DNA of 36,708 nucleotides, from NCBI GenBank assembly GCA_017987975.1, contig JAGNSQ010000019.1:1-36708 (forward strand), given 5' to 3'. The first letter of the stretch is position 1; each line of letters opens with the position of its first letter. Under the pieces are notes generated by a model. It was given only the letters and a program-made list of their open reading frames with translations, ran no database searches and was not told where the DNA came from. This document shows, piece by piece, positions 16,512 to 24,727 of the stretch. This stretch comes from Saprospiraceae bacterium. Lineage in GTDB: Bacteria; Bacteroidota; Bacteroidia; Chitinophagales; Saprospiraceae. The position numbers and the translations under genes were made by a program.

Positions 16512-17054
16512 TTACTTCACAAAGGTAAGTTTGATGGACTCCTCTTCGGTCAGTAATGCCTCAGTGTTGATTACAATTTGAGTCTTTTTCACTCCCTTTA
16601 TCTCAAGATAAGAAAGGCAAGCGTTGAGTCTGTTTTTAAGCAAGGTCTTACTCTTATTGTCGGCCGGTGTGGGATACACATTTACGAGAATACGGTGCCC
16701 ATTAAAAAATACCGATTCAGAAGCTTTATCCAGAGAGGCTACAATTTCCTGCGTGAGGAGGGCAGTGTTGTTTTTAAATTTCAAATCGTAGTCTTCCACT
16801 GATACCCTTTCGTACTGTCCGCCTTCACCATAACTGGTTTCGCCCTCCTGTTTTTGCCTTTTCACAAGGGTATAACCTCTAAGGTAATTGACGTCTTCTC
16901 CATATACATTTTTAATGGAACCATCCTGGTTGAGATCAACCCTGAGGGGAACCACATTGTAAAGTATAACCGTATTGCGGAGTTTATCCTGGCCTGTGAC
17001 CAATTGGGAGACTGCGATCAGCAGGGCAGCTGCAGAAATGGTTTTGATGTTCAT
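16512..17054 (-). CDS. Secreted protein of unknown function with an OmpA-C-like tail
   Basis: A 180-residue protein with a signal peptide (residues 1-22, MNIKTISAAALLIAVSQLVTG then Gln). The ATG at 17054 is preferred over a TTG at 17060. The mature protein has a short beta-rich region (TVILYNVVPLRVDLNQDGSI). Its last third (GHRILVNVYPTP, then KNRLNACLSYLEIKGVKKTQI) recalls the helix of OmpA-type peptidoglycan-binding domains, where arginine-rich LSxxRAxxVxxYLxxxGI is expected; the key Asp and Arg positions are not convincing, so binding is doubtful. It sits 21 bases downstream of nusB on the same strand and is probably co-transcribed. Function unknown. Confidence 0.65.
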   Translation of the reverse strand: MNIKTISAAALLIAVSQLVTGQDKLRNTVILYNVVPLRVDLNQDGSIKNVYGEDVNYLRGYTLVKRQKQEGETSYGEGGQYERVSVEDYDLKFKNNTALLTQEIVASLDKASESVFFNGHRILVNVYPTPADNKSKTLLKNRLNACLSYLEIKGVKKTQIVINTEALLTEEESIKLTFVK

Positions 17055-17075
17055 GGACAAAAGAATTAGGTTGCA

Positions 17076-18011
17076 TTACTCTTCCAACCCTCGCCCTGAT
17101 TTTGAGATCTTCCCTTCTTCAGTCAGATTATGCTGAAGTTTATCCAGCACTCCATTGATAAACTCTTTACTTTTGGAGGTACTGTAAACCTTGGAAAGTT
17201 CAACATATTCGTTGAGGGTTACCTTAACCGGGATTGAATCACAGTGCATAAACTCTACGACAGCCATTTTCAACATAATCATGTCCACAACAGCAACCCT
17301 ATCGTGATGCCAGTTGGTCAATACAGGGCTAATGTACTCCAATAACGTTTTATCTATGTCAAAAGTTCGCAGAAGGAGAAATTCACCAAAATCTTTGATA
17401 CATTCTTCCTCCGGATAGTATTCTTTGTAAAAGTCTTCTTTATCAAATGGCAAGCCTTTTAATACTTTTTTAATCGACCCAATGACCAAAGACTTGTCAT
17501 CATCCCACGTAACATACTGATCTTCAATCAGTTCGTTGTAATCTGGACTCTGTCGGCAATATCTGAAGAGTTCCAACAACATTTCGAGGTCGTCATCTTC
17601 TGTGGTAGGTTTAGAAATATACTCCTGATAAGCATCCTGCTTTTGAAAATCGTAGTATATTTTTCTAAATATGTCTTTGTCTGTCCTTTCTTTAAAATGG
17701 TATTTATCAAAAACCTTTTGGATGTTTTTGTTCTTCTCGAGGTCTTGGATTCTTGGATTGTGGTAGATTTTTGCATCAAAGCCCTTATCTACTTCTGAGG
17801 GAAGATATTTGGTTGACCTCTTGTCTTTGTCTTCCTCTGCAATGCTGGCTATCTGTAACAGGGTATAGATATTGTACAAAAACAGTTCAAAACTGGTATC
17901 AATACTTTTCCAATATCTCTTTTTAAGTTCATCACGCGTAATATCCTCATCCCGCGAGACGCTATACAACAATTGGATGACTTTAATTCTAACACTTCTT
18001 CTACTCAACAT
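17076..18011 (-). CDS. nusB: Transcription antitermination factor NusB (long Bacteroidota form)
   Basis: A 311-residue protein. It begins with the NusB N-terminal signature LSRRSVRIKVIQLLYSV. The C-terminal ~130 residues hold the rest of the fold: VLTNWHHDRVAVVDMIMLKMAVVEF, IPVKVTLNEYVELSKVYSTSKSKEFINGVLDKL. NusB pairs with NusE (S10) to bind boxA RNA and support rRNA antitermination. The E. coli protein is about 140 residues; here a highly charged ~130-residue segment (KDKRSTKYLPSEVDKG... through the DDDLEMLLELF region) separates the two halves, as is common in this phylum. A full -7 box lies 45 bases upstream, in the divergent intergenic region. Confidence 0.92.
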   Translation of the reverse strand: MLSRRSVRIKVIQLLYSVSRDEDITRDELKKRYWKSIDTSFELFLYNIYTLLQIASIAEEDKDKRSTKYLPSEVDKGFDAKIYHNPRIQDLEKNKNIQKVFDKYHFKERTDKDIFRKIYYDFQKQDAYQEYISKPTTEDDDLEMLLELFRYCRQSPDYNELIEDQYVTWDDDKSLVIGSIKKVLKGLPFDKEDFYKEYYPEEECIKDFGEFLLLRTFDIDKTLLEYISPVLTNWHHDRVAVVDMIMLKMAVVEFMHCDSIPVKVTLNEYVELSKVYSTSKSKEFINGVLDKLQHNLTEEGKISKSGRGLEE

Positions 18012-18055
18012 AATAGCAATATTAAAACAGCTGTCCGGTTTAAAATTTACTTGTG

Positions 18056-18063
18056 CAAAGATA
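18056..18063 (-). promoter_or_regulatory. Putative -7 box (TATCTTTG) for nusB
   Basis: The minus strand reads TATCTTTG, the best form of the Bacteroidota -7 box, 44 bases before the nusB ATG. Confidence 0.55.
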
Positions 18064-18176
18064 GATATAAATTTTAATAATATTTGGCCATTGTGCTCAT
18101 ATTTGTCTATGATTTGTATTTTGTGGAGACAAACACAGCGCTTTTAAAGATTTTACTCATTAAAATCCGCAAATAC

Positions 18177-19337
18177 ATGAAAATTATTGTTGTTGGTGCA
18201 GGTGCGTTTGGAGGATGGATAGCTTTGCTGTTGCGAAGAAAGAACCATCAGGTGCTACTTTTGGATGGCTATGGTCCAGCCAACGCACGATCTAGTTCGG
18301 GTGACGAAAGCAGGGTGATCCGAGCCTTGTACAAAGATGAAGTCTATACCCAACTAACCCTGCAATCCATGCAATTGTGGGAAGATAACGAAATATTATT
18401 TGGAGAAAAATATTTTTATCGCACCGGTGTGATCAATTTTATTGGTCGCGATGAAAGCAGATGGCTGGCAGCCAAAGGACATTTAATAAAATGGAAAGTT
18501 GCATTTGATGAAATAGAAAATGCATCATTGACGAATCAGTTTCCGATGATTTCAACAAAAGGTATCCAGTACAGTGTACTTGAAAAAGGAGGAGGATATT
18601 TGCGGGCTCGGGCAGGATGTGAGGCAGTTGTAAAACAATTCATATCAGAAGGGGGTAATTACCTCCAAAAAAATGTCACAACCCTTCAACAATTGCCTTC
18701 AACCCTTTCTGAGATTGAATTGGAAGATGGCAGCCATCTCGAAGCAGATGCCTTTGTATTTGCTACAGGGCCTTGGATCTCGCAGATTTTACCACAGGTA
18801 TTGGGGGGCGTAATCCTCCCTAGTAAACAAGACCTATTCTATTTTGGTATGCCGTCTTTTTTACCTTTTAACAACAATCTTCCTGTGTGGTGTGACTTTG
18901 CTACTCTTGAGGAAGATGTGATGTACTACGGCATTCCGGCATCAGACCCAACCACGGCAGGTTTTGGATTTAAGGTAGGTAGAGATGTGGTGGGACCAGA
19001 ATTTGATCCCGGGTCAGGAGAAAGAATCATCGATCTGAAAAATTTGGAACAGGCCCGTCAATTTATGGAACAACGATTTCCGTTCATGGCCGGAGCCCCT
19101 CTTTTACAATCCAGGGTATGTCAATATGAAAACACCATTGACGCCCACCTAATCATAGATACCCTTCCCGGACACAAAAACATTTGGGTAGCAGGTGGCG
19201 GATCCGGGCATGGATATAAATTGGGGGCGGCTGTTGGACATTATCTAGCCAACCGAATGGAAGGTTCCATTGCCGAAGAGCCTCTTTTTTTGTTAAATCG
19301 ATTGAGTAAGCCTCCCGATGGCGATCAAAGGCGATAA
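18177..19337 (+). CDS. FAD-dependent amine oxidase, monomeric sarcosine oxidase-like
   Basis: A 386-residue flavoprotein of the DAO family. The dinucleotide-binding motif is at the very start (IIVVGAGAFGGWIALLLRR), which makes ATG 18177 the right start; a frame extension to 18084 only adds unrelated residues. RSSSGDESRVIR and the C-terminal GGGSGHGYKLGAAVG match the monomeric sarcosine oxidase/N-methyltryptophan oxidase group. Cys315 in SRVCQYENTIDAHLIID lies where that group attaches FAD covalently. The predicted reaction is oxidative demethylation of an N-methylamino acid with formation of formaldehyde and peroxide; the substrate is not determined. It has no functional partners nearby and converges on the SUI1-like gene with three bases between. 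Confidence 0.88.
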   Translation: MKIIVVGAGAFGGWIALLLRRKNHQVLLLDGYGPANARSSSGDESRVIRALYKDEVYTQLTLQSMQLWEDNEILFGEKYFYRTGVINFIGRDESRWLAAKGHLIKWKVAFDEIENASLTNQFPMISTKGIQYSVLEKGGGYLRARAGCEAVVKQFISEGGNYLQKNVTTLQQLPSTLSEIELEDGSHLEADAFVFATGPWISQILPQVLGGVILPSKQDLFYFGMPSFLPFNNNLPVWCDFATLEEDVMYYGIPASDPTTAGFGFKVGRDVVGPEFDPGSGERIIDLKNLEQARQFMEQRFPFMAGAPLLQSRVCQYENTIDAHLIIDTLPGHKNIWVAGGGSGHGYKLGAAVGHYLANRMEGSIAEEPLFLLNRLSKPPDGDQRR

Positions 19338-19340
19338 GGA

Positions 19341-19700
19341 TTAACCCCCGGCTTTTTTAATTTGCCGAAACCCCATTTCTGATAAAATGGAAACTACTTT
19401 ATCCCGCTGGTTACCCTGGACAATGATTTCCCCTTCTTTAACGGCGCCACCAACGCCCAATTTTGATTTTATTTTTTTACAGGTTTCCTCCAAAATGCCT
19501 TCGTCAATAAGTTCGAGTCCCCGAATGACTATAGCTTCCTTTCCTCCACGGCCTTTGCGTTCGTAGTGCACTTTGATCGGCGTCTTAAAATAATTGCTTT
19601 TATCATCCTGTTCTTCTACAATTTCGGGGGCATTTTGCGGGTTGCCCATGTCTTGTAGGTCTTCCCATGAAATTTTCACCACTTTGGGCTTATCAGACAT
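19341..19700 (-). CDS. yciH: SUI1/eIF1-like translation initiation factor (YciH type)
   Basis: A 119-residue protein whose last ~75 residues are an SUI1 domain: GRGGKEAIVIRGLEL, LEETCKKIKSKLGVGGAVKEGEIIVQGNQRDKVVSILSEMGF. The eukaryotic and archaeal homologue eIF1 checks start-codon selection; the bacterial YciH homologues are thought to influence initiation fidelity, but their physiological role is less certain. The N-terminal ~40 residues are acidic and poorly conserved. It starts 2 bases after the end of the upstream serine hydrolase, so the two are probably co-transcribed. Confidence 0.9.
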   Translation of the reverse strand: MSDKPKVVKISWEDLQDMGNPQNAPEIVEEQDDKSNYFKTPIKVHYERKGRGGKEAIVIRGLELIDEGILEETCKKIKSKLGVGGAVKEGEIIVQGNQRDKVVSILSEMGFRQIKKAGG

Positions 19701-19702
19701 AT

Positions 19703-20878
19703 CTATTGAGGTTTCCTTTTCCAGTTGTAATTGATCATCCTTAAAATGAGCAGGCCAAGATCTTTTGTGCCAAAAGCCGAATTAGAAAGCACGACAACAG
19801 CGGTCCTGTTTTCAGGCACCATGCCTATAAAGGCGCTGTGTCCGCTGGTGTTGCCATTATTGATCAAAGCCTTTGTTTTTTTATTGATTTTAATGCCATG
19901 CCATCCTGAAGAATAATATAGTTTTTCATTATAGGAAGGGTGCTCAGAACCCAGAATTCCGGGAGCATAAATGTCCATTTGAGAACCGGAAAGTCCTAAA
20001 AATGGTTTAGCAAAAGAAAGCAAATCTGCAGCGGTTGTTTTGAATCCCTCACTGGCCGAAAAAGATTCAAATATCCATGGTTCTGCAGCCGTAAGAGATC
20101 TATCTATGCCCGCCGTTACTACATCTTTTTTTTGCTCTCTGAAATCCACAAAACTGTTGGCCATGCCGAGAGGTTGTAGAACAAATCCATCAAGAGCATC
20201 TCCATATGTGAGACCAGTAGCAGATTCAATTACTATTTCTAAGAGGGCATAATTGATGTGGGAATAGCTAAAATCTGACATGCCTTTAATGGGTACATAC
20301 CGAGAATAATATTTAAGTAGATTTTGTTTGTTGTAAAATTGATAGGGATTTTGAGGATCCTCTTCAAACTCACCAAAGCCCGAGGGCCTTCGGGGAAAGT
20401 GAGCTGTATGGTTGAGCAAATCGAGGAGTGTGAGATTTTGGAGCCTTGGATTCTGAAATTCAGTAGGTAAAAAACCATTTACCTTATCTGATAATTTAAG
20501 AATTCCTTTTGCTTCGAGGGTAAACATCAATAAAGATGTAAGTGCTTTCGAAACACTCCCTGTTTCAAATACGGCATTAACCGGTAAGGGTTCATTTTTG
20601 GTGCCCGCTACTTTCCCAAAAGATAATAAATAACTAGAATCTCCATCCAGGATGCCAACTACAAAACCGGGGGTAAGGTCATAACTCACATCTGAGTCAT
20701 ATTGGATGATTTTGTTAATTTCCTGAACCAGTTGTGCTGATTGAGCCCATAGGCAAGAATTGCACAAACCTAAAATAAAGAGGGTAAGTACAGTTTTTTT
20801 TACTGCAAACAAAAATGGATACATCCATCGATGAATGATTGCAAGCAGTAAAAAGTTCCAATACCTTACAGAAACCAT
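19703..20878 (-). CDS. Beta-lactamase-family (class C-like) serine hydrolase
   Basis: A 391-residue exported protein of the beta-lactamase/D-alanine carboxypeptidase/esterase family. The nucleophile motif SxxK is at Ser108-Lys111 (ETGSVSKALTSL), followed by LLDLLNHTAHFPRRP. The second motif, normally YxN, reads Tyr205-Ser-His207 (FSYSHINYALLE), and the third region is GHSAFIGM. Asn-to-His at the second motif means true beta-lactamase activity is unlikely; esterase or peptidase activity is more plausible. The N-terminus is long: a Met at residue 19 (position 20824) gives a better signal peptide (hydrophobic to LCNSC, then LWAQS) and may be the real start. SUI1-like yciH follows after 2 bases. 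Confidence 0.87.
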   Translation of the reverse strand: MVSVRYWNFLLLAIIHRWMYPFLFAVKKTVLTLFILGLCNSCLWAQSAQLVQEINKIIQYDSDVSYDLTPGFVVGILDGDSSYLLSFGKVAGTKNEPLPVNAVFETGSVSKALTSLLMFTLEAKGILKLSDKVNGFLPTEFQNPRLQNLTLLDLLNHTAHFPRRPSGFGEFEEDPQNPYQFYNKQNLLKYYSRYVPIKGMSDFSYSHINYALLEIVIESATGLTYGDALDGFVLQPLGMANSFVDFREQKKDVVTAGIDRSLTAAEPWIFESFSASEGFKTTAADLLSFAKPFLGLSGSQMDIYAPGILGSEHPSYNEKLYYSSGWHGIKINKKTKALINNGNTSGHSAFIGMVPENRTAVVVLSNSAFGTKDLGLLILRMINYNWKRKPQ

Positions 20879-21041
20879 ATTATTTTAAGTAGGATAAGGA
20901 GCTAAATTAAGCTAAAAAAATATTTTTAAGCCAAAATGATGGGAATATGTCCAAGGTGCGTCAAAAAAGTGTCAAAAAAGAGTAAATGAAGCTAAAATGT
21001 ACACATCGATATTTTGCAAATATTTATCAAACTGAGGAACA

Positions 21042-21062
21042 AAGCCTTCCGAAGGATGGCTT
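21042..21062. other. Short hairpin in the divergent gap between the serine hydrolase and TPR genes
   Basis: A 9-base arm (21042-21050), a 3-base loop and a 9-base arm (21054-21062) pair with one mismatch. No T-run follows on the plus strand. The gap 20879-21149 also contains a repeated GTCAAAAAAG at about 20959-20980. Neither element has a clear role. Confidence 0.25.
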
Positions 21063-21110
21063 ATTTAAAATATTTACCAAAGATTAAAGCATTATGTCAG
21101 GGGATTTTCC

Positions 21111-21118
21111 TAATTTTG
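21111..21118 (+). promoter_or_regulatory. Putative -7 box (TAATTTTG) for the TPR gene
   Basis: TAATTTTG fully matches TAnnTTTG and ends 31 bases before the ATG at 21150. No clear -33 element. Confidence 0.5.
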
Positions 21119-21149
21119 CAGCGTTTTTTCACAAAACTGAATAGAAAAG

Positions 21150-21875
21150 ATGTCAACCAGAAGGAACATTCCTCAAAGAAAACAGACTGTTCGTCCGAGT
21201 CAGGGTACAGAAAACCTGAGCGATGAAATTGTAAACATAGTAGAAGTAAAGGAGCATGCTCAGGACTTTTATGTGAAACACCAAAAATTAATCCTAAGTG
21301 TTATGACTGGCCTTGTATTGCTGGTTGGCGGGTATCTGGCTTATAAATATGCCTATGTAGAACCCAAAGAAAAAGCAGCTGTTGATGCCATGTATCAGGC
21401 CGAAATGCAATTTGCCAGAGATTCATTTGCCTCTGCACTTGACAACCCGGGTGGAGGAGCTGAGGGTTTTGCTTCAATTGCTGACAATTATGGTGGCACA
21501 AAAGCAGCCAATACTGCTAAGTTGTACGCAGGTATCTGCAATTTGAATTTAGGTAAATATGATGAGGCCATTGAATACCTGGAAGATTATTCTCCGGGAG
21601 ATGATATTACGCCCGCGGTAAAATTTGGATCTCTGGGAGATGCTCATGCAGAATTGGGTGATCTTGATAAGGCAGCCAATTTTTACGAAAAAGCAGCTAA
21701 TTCGGCAGATGACGATTTTAATGCTCCGTTTTATTTCAACAAACTGGGCTTGCTTCAATTTGCGCAGAAAAAGAACGATGAAGCTTTAAAATCCTTTAAA
21801 ACCATTGTTGATAAGTACCCAACTTCAATTGAGGCCAAGGAAGCTGAAAAATTTGTAGCTAGATTAGAAAAATAA
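21150..21875 (+). CDS. YfgM-like membrane-anchored tetratricopeptide repeat protein
   Basis: A 241-residue protein with a basic cytoplasmic N-terminus, one transmembrane helix at residues ~46-66 (LILSVMTGLVLLVGGYLAYKY) and a periplasmic TPR region of about four helix-turn-helix units. Examples are AKLYAGICNLNLGKYDEAIEYL, AHAELGDLDKAANFYEKAA and the final FKTIVDKYPTSIEAKEAEKF. This is the topology of YfgM, an ancillary subunit of the SecYEG translocon that hands proteins to periplasmic chaperones. Function here is inferred from topology. A strong terminator follows, so ribH has its own transcription despite being the next gene. Confidence 0.85.
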   Translation: MSTRRNIPQRKQTVRPSQGTENLSDEIVNIVEVKEHAQDFYVKHQKLILSVMTGLVLLVGGYLAYKYAYVEPKEKAAVDAMYQAEMQFARDSFASALDNPGGGAEGFASIADNYGGTKAANTAKLYAGICNLNLGKYDEAIEYLEDYSPGDDITPAVKFGSLGDAHAELGDLDKAANFYEKAANSADDDFNAPFYFNKLGLLQFAQKKNDEALKSFKTIVDKYPTSIEAKEAEKFVARLEK

Positions 21876-21897
21876 CACCACATAACCCATTGAATGT

Positions 21898-21936
21898 AAA
21901 GAGGTAAGAACAAAATTCTTACCTCTTTTTGTTTTT
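21898..21936 (+). terminator. Rho-independent terminator after the TPR gene
   Basis: A perfect 13-bp stem (21898-21910 with 21916-21928) with a 5-base loop (CAAAA) is followed by a T-rich stretch. Confidence 0.9.
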
Positions 21937-21965
21937 AAAAACCAATCATGTTATGGATTGTTTAA

Positions 21966-22487
21966 ATGAATAAAATGGAAAAAAATAAAAATTTATCAAA
22001 AGACAGGTTGGAAAGAGAGGTGGATTACAGCTCGTTCCAAATTGGTATAGTAGTTTCAGAATGGAATGAACCAATTACAGGTGCATTACTGGAAGGTTGC
22101 AAGACTACCTTGTTAGCCGCGGGTGTACCTGAATCCAATATTCACGTTTTGTGGGTACCCGGGGCATTTGAACTCCCCTTAGGAGCAAAGATGCTGGCCG
22201 GAAAAGAAAAACTGGATGGATTGGTTTGTTTGGGGTGCGTGATCAAGGGCGATACACGCCATGATGAATACATCAATGCTGCTGTTTCACAGGGCATCAT
22301 GCAATTATCACTTGTCAGTGGAAAGCCTGTTACTTTCGGCTTACTAACCGTTGAAAATGAACAACAGGCTTTGGACAGAGCCGGGGGAAAATATGGCAAC
22401 AAAGGAGATGAAGCGGCACAAACAGTACTCAGGATGATCCGCATTGGCAAGGATATTAAAGAACAAAAAAGCAGCATCGGCTTTTAA
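21966..22487 (+). CDS. ribH: 6,7-dimethyl-8-ribityllumazine synthase
   Basis: A 173-residue enzyme that condenses 5-amino-6-ribitylamino-uracil with the four-carbon product of RibB to form lumazine, the penultimate step of riboflavin synthesis. It usually assembles into pentamers or 60-subunit capsids. Conserved elements: SEWNEPITGALLEGCKTTL, VPGAFELPLGAKML, LGCVIKGDTRHDEYI with the catalytic His, GKPVTFGLLTVENEQQALDRAG, and GNKGDEAAQTVLRM. The N-terminal ~25 residues are charged and extra; either the Met at 1 or at 4 could initiate. The substrate supplier ribB is 12 kb away in this window. Confidence 0.97.
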   Translation: MNKMEKNKNLSKDRLEREVDYSSFQIGIVVSEWNEPITGALLEGCKTTLLAAGVPESNIHVLWVPGAFELPLGAKMLAGKEKLDGLVCLGCVIKGDTRHDEYINAAVSQGIMQLSLVSGKPVTFGLLTVENEQQALDRAGGKYGNKGDEAAQTVLRMIRIGKDIKEQKSSIGF

Positions 22488-22580
22488 TTCAAAATTTAAT
22501 TTCGGATAGAATTTAAATTTTATTCGATTATTTCGAACTTTTAACAGGCATTTCTATCCAATAAATAATTGATTTACAGC

Positions 22581-22611
22581 TTGTTTGAATGAAATATTAA
22601 AGTTATCTTTG
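22581..22611 (+). promoter_or_regulatory. Promoter of the rplU-rpmA operon (TTGTTTG ... TATCTTTG)
   Basis: A full -7 box TATCTTTG at 22604-22611 is preceded by TTGTTTG at 22581-22587, giving 16-20 bases between elements, which fits the Bacteroidota sigma-A arrangement. The leader is about 35 bases. Confidence 0.75.
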
Positions 22612-22649
22612 CACCTCAAAATTATTTAACTCATTAATTAACTGCATAT

Positions 22650-22961
22650 ATGCTAGCAATCGTAAACATAGCTGGTCAGCAATTTAAAGTAAGCAAGGAT
22701 CAGGAGATCTTTGTCCACCAGCTTGAAGCTAATGCAGGCGATTCCGTTAAATTTGATCAGGTTTTGATGACCTTTTCAGATTCTGGAACGACTGTAGGCA
22801 CGCCGGTAGTGAGCGGAGCTTCTGTACAAGCTACCGTTTTAGGTCACCAAAAGGGTGACAAAGTCATCGTTTTTAAGAAAAAACGTAGAAAAGGTTACAG
22901 GAAGAAAAACGGTCACCGTCAAAGCTTCACTAAGATCAAAATTGATTCCATCAACTTATAA
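22650..22961 (+). CDS. rplU: 50S ribosomal protein L21
   Basis: A 103-residue ribosomal protein of the large subunit that binds 23S rRNA. It opens with LAIVNIAGQQFKVSKDQEIFVHQL, carries the VLMTFSDSGTTVGTPVVSGASVQATVLGH segment and the basic rRNA-binding tail KKKRRKGYRKKNGHRQ. The length is as usual. rpmA starts 24 bases downstream, the standard operon order. Confidence 0.98.
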   Translation: MLAIVNIAGQQFKVSKDQEIFVHQLEANAGDSVKFDQVLMTFSDSGTTVGTPVVSGASVQATVLGHQKGDKVIVFKKKRRKGYRKKNGHRQSFTKIKIDSINL

Positions 22962-22985
22962 TTTTAATCACTTAAACAACAGATC

Positions 22986-23246
22986 ATGGCTCACAAGAAA
23001 GGAGTAGGTAGTTCGGATAACGGACGGGATAGTAAAAGTAAAAGATTAGGGGTTAAAATATTTGGTGGTCAGGCTGCAACAGCAGGCAACATCATTGTCA
23101 GACAGCGTGGAACTAGATTTCATCCTGCTACCAATGTAGGTATCGGTAAAGATTTTACCCTCCATGCCCTGGTTAACGGAACAGTAGTATATAAAAAAGG
23201 ATTCAAAAACAGAACCTTTGTCAGTGTACTACCCTCAGTTAATTAA
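22986..23246 (+). CDS. rpmA: 50S ribosomal protein L27
   Basis: An 86-residue large-subunit protein whose N-terminus reaches the peptidyl-transferase centre. It starts directly with [23 protein letters not shown], so it lacks the cleavable N-terminal extension found in Firmicutes. Then follow [33 protein letters not shown] and [15 protein letters not shown] strong terminator lies 13 bases downstream and closes the operon. Confidence 0.98.
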   Translation: MAHKKGVGSSDNGRDSKSKRLGVKIFGGQAATAGNIIVRQRGTRFHPATNVGIGKDFTLHALVNGTVVYKKGFKNRTFVSVLPSVN

Positions 23247-23259
23247 TCTCAAAAGATAA

Positions 23260-23285
23260 AAGCCTGCTAAGCAGGCTTTTTTTTT
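23260..23285 (+). terminator. Rho-independent terminator of rplU-rpmA
   Basis: An 8-bp stem AAGCCTGC/GCAGGCTT with a 3-base loop is followed by nine T residues. Confidence 0.93.
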
Positions 23286-23318
23286 GCCCTTTATTTTCAC
23301 CTTCTTTTTCCTTTTTAA

Positions 23319-24461
23319 ATGAAAATCATTGTTCGCACCCTTCAAGGACTTGAACCCGCATTGGCGGAGGAACTTGTGGAAATGGGCTGCACTGAAATCA
23401 CACCTCTTAAAAGAGCTGTAGCATGTGAAGCCACTCAAAAACAGATGTATGCTGCCAATTGCCTGCTCCGCACCGCCATCAAAGTAATGGTGCCGTTGAT
23501 CGAAGTGGTCGTCAACAATGAAAACCAACTTTATGCTGCAGTGAAAGACATCGCCTGGGAAAACATCTTTCATCTCAACCAAAGCTTTGCCGTAGATAGT
23601 GTCGTTCATTCTGATATTTTCAGACACTCTCAATATGCAGGCTTAAAGAGTAAAGATGCCATTGCAGATCGTTTCCGCGAACTTACGGGCAAACGTCCTT
23701 TTGTCAATCCGGTAACGCCCGACATTTCTATTGTCATCCACATCAGACAAAATATACTAACTGTATTGCTCGATGCCAGTGGAAGTTCGCTTCACCAAAG
23801 AGGGTACAGGGTCTACCCAGTAGAAGCTCCTTTGAATGAGGTCTTAGCAGCCGGCATGATTTTGCTTTCTGGCTGGGATAAAAAAACACCTCTCTTTGAT
23901 CCTATGTGTGGCTCAGGTACATTGTTGATAGAAGCTGCCCACATAGCCGGCAACATCCCACCGCAAAGCCCGGATAGAAAGTACTGCTTTCAAAATTGGC
24001 AATCATACGACAAAGCCCTGTGGGACCAAGTACAGGAAGAAGCTAAATCTGCTATTCACATGGAAAAAATTCCTTCCATCAGCGGTTTGGACAAGTCGTT
24101 GCGTTGTGTCAATGCTACCCAAACCAATGTGGCAGAAGCTAATCTTGAAAACTACATCCAGGTACAGCGTAGCGATTTCTTTCAAACTCCCGGAAAATCT
24201 GGGATTTTTATCATTACCAATCCTCCGTACGATACTCGATTGAAAGAAGAGGATATCCTCCAATTTTACGCATCCATAGGCGATACCTTAAAAAAATCTT
24301 ATCCGGATACCACGGCATGGATCATAGGTGGTAATATTGACGCCCTGAAAAGAGTAGGTTTAAAGCCGGGCAAAAAAATATCTCTCCTCAATGGTGATAT
24401 TGAGTCGGGATTCTATAAATTTGAACTCTATGAAGGTAGTCGTAAAAATCCTGATCTTTAG
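23319..24461 (+). CDS. THUMP-domain 23S rRNA/tRNA methyltransferase (RlmL/YpsC type)
   Basis: A 380-residue class I S-adenosylmethionine-dependent RNA methyltransferase. An N-terminal ferredoxin-like plus THUMP region (residues ~1-155, TLQGLEPALAEELVEMGC at the start) binds RNA. The catalytic Rossmann domain has PLNEVLAAGMILLSGWD, FDPMCGSGTLLIEAAHIAGNIPP and the N6-amino methyltransferase motif NPPYDTRL. Single-module members such as B. subtilis YpsC correspond to the first half of E. coli RlmL, which makes m2G2445 in 23S rRNA; the exact target is not shown. The final 32 bases overlap the next, secreted-protein gene. Confidence 0.93.
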   Translation: MKIIVRTLQGLEPALAEELVEMGCTEITPLKRAVACEATQKQMYAANCLLRTAIKVMVPLIEVVVNNENQLYAAVKDIAWENIFHLNQSFAVDSVVHSDIFRHSQYAGLKSKDAIADRFRELTGKRPFVNPVTPDISIVIHIRQNILTVLLDASGSSLHQRGYRVYPVEAPLNEVLAAGMILLSGWDKKTPLFDPMCGSGTLLIEAAHIAGNIPPQSPDRKYCFQNWQSYDKALWDQVQEEAKSAIHMEKIPSISGLDKSLRCVNATQTNVAEANLENYIQVQRSDFFQTPGKSGIFIITNPPYDTRLKEEDILQFYASIGDTLKKSYPDTTAWIIGGNIDALKRVGLKPGKKISLLNGDIESGFYKFELYEGSRKNPDL

Positions 24462-24723
24462 TTTCTTTTTGGCAATCCCTCTTTTATCAAGTGCGCAATC
24501 AAAGGAGCTACAGCGTTATTTTAAGCCCAGCATCAGAAGTCTGGACACCCTAAACATTAAGGGCATCAGATCCACACAAAGACCTATCTCGCTTCCATTC
24601 TTTTGCGCAATGGAAGAAAAAATATATCAAAAAAGTGGGATTAATATGAGGCTAAGGTTGGGATCTGTGCAATATACCGACTACCTCGAAAAGAAGAAAG
24701 CCCACTACCCTGCTGACCATTGA
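24430..24723 (+). CDS. Small secreted protein of unknown function, overlapping the methyltransferase gene
   Basis: A 97-residue protein starting at ATG 24430, inside the end of the methyltransferase gene in another frame. It has a convincing signal peptide (KVVVKILIFSFFLAIPLLSSAQ) and a 75-residue basic mature part with one Cys (PFFCAMEEKIYQKSG). A longer frame start at 24391 would spoil the signal peptide. The 32-base overlap suggests translational coupling. No family is recognised. The C-terminus is 4 bases from the convergent TonB-dependent receptor gene. Confidence 0.7.
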   Translation: MKVVVKILIFSFFLAIPLLSSAQSKELQRYFKPSIRSLDTLNIKGIRSTQRPISLPFFCAMEEKIYQKSGINMRLRLGSVQYTDYLEKKKAHYPADH

Positions 24724-24727
24724 TTGC

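Noticed and set aside
18084..18176. N-terminal extension of the sarcosine-oxidase-like protein
   Set aside because: The FAD-binding motif begins four residues after the ATG at 18177; the extension adds unrelated hydrophobic residues and runs through the divergent promoter region.
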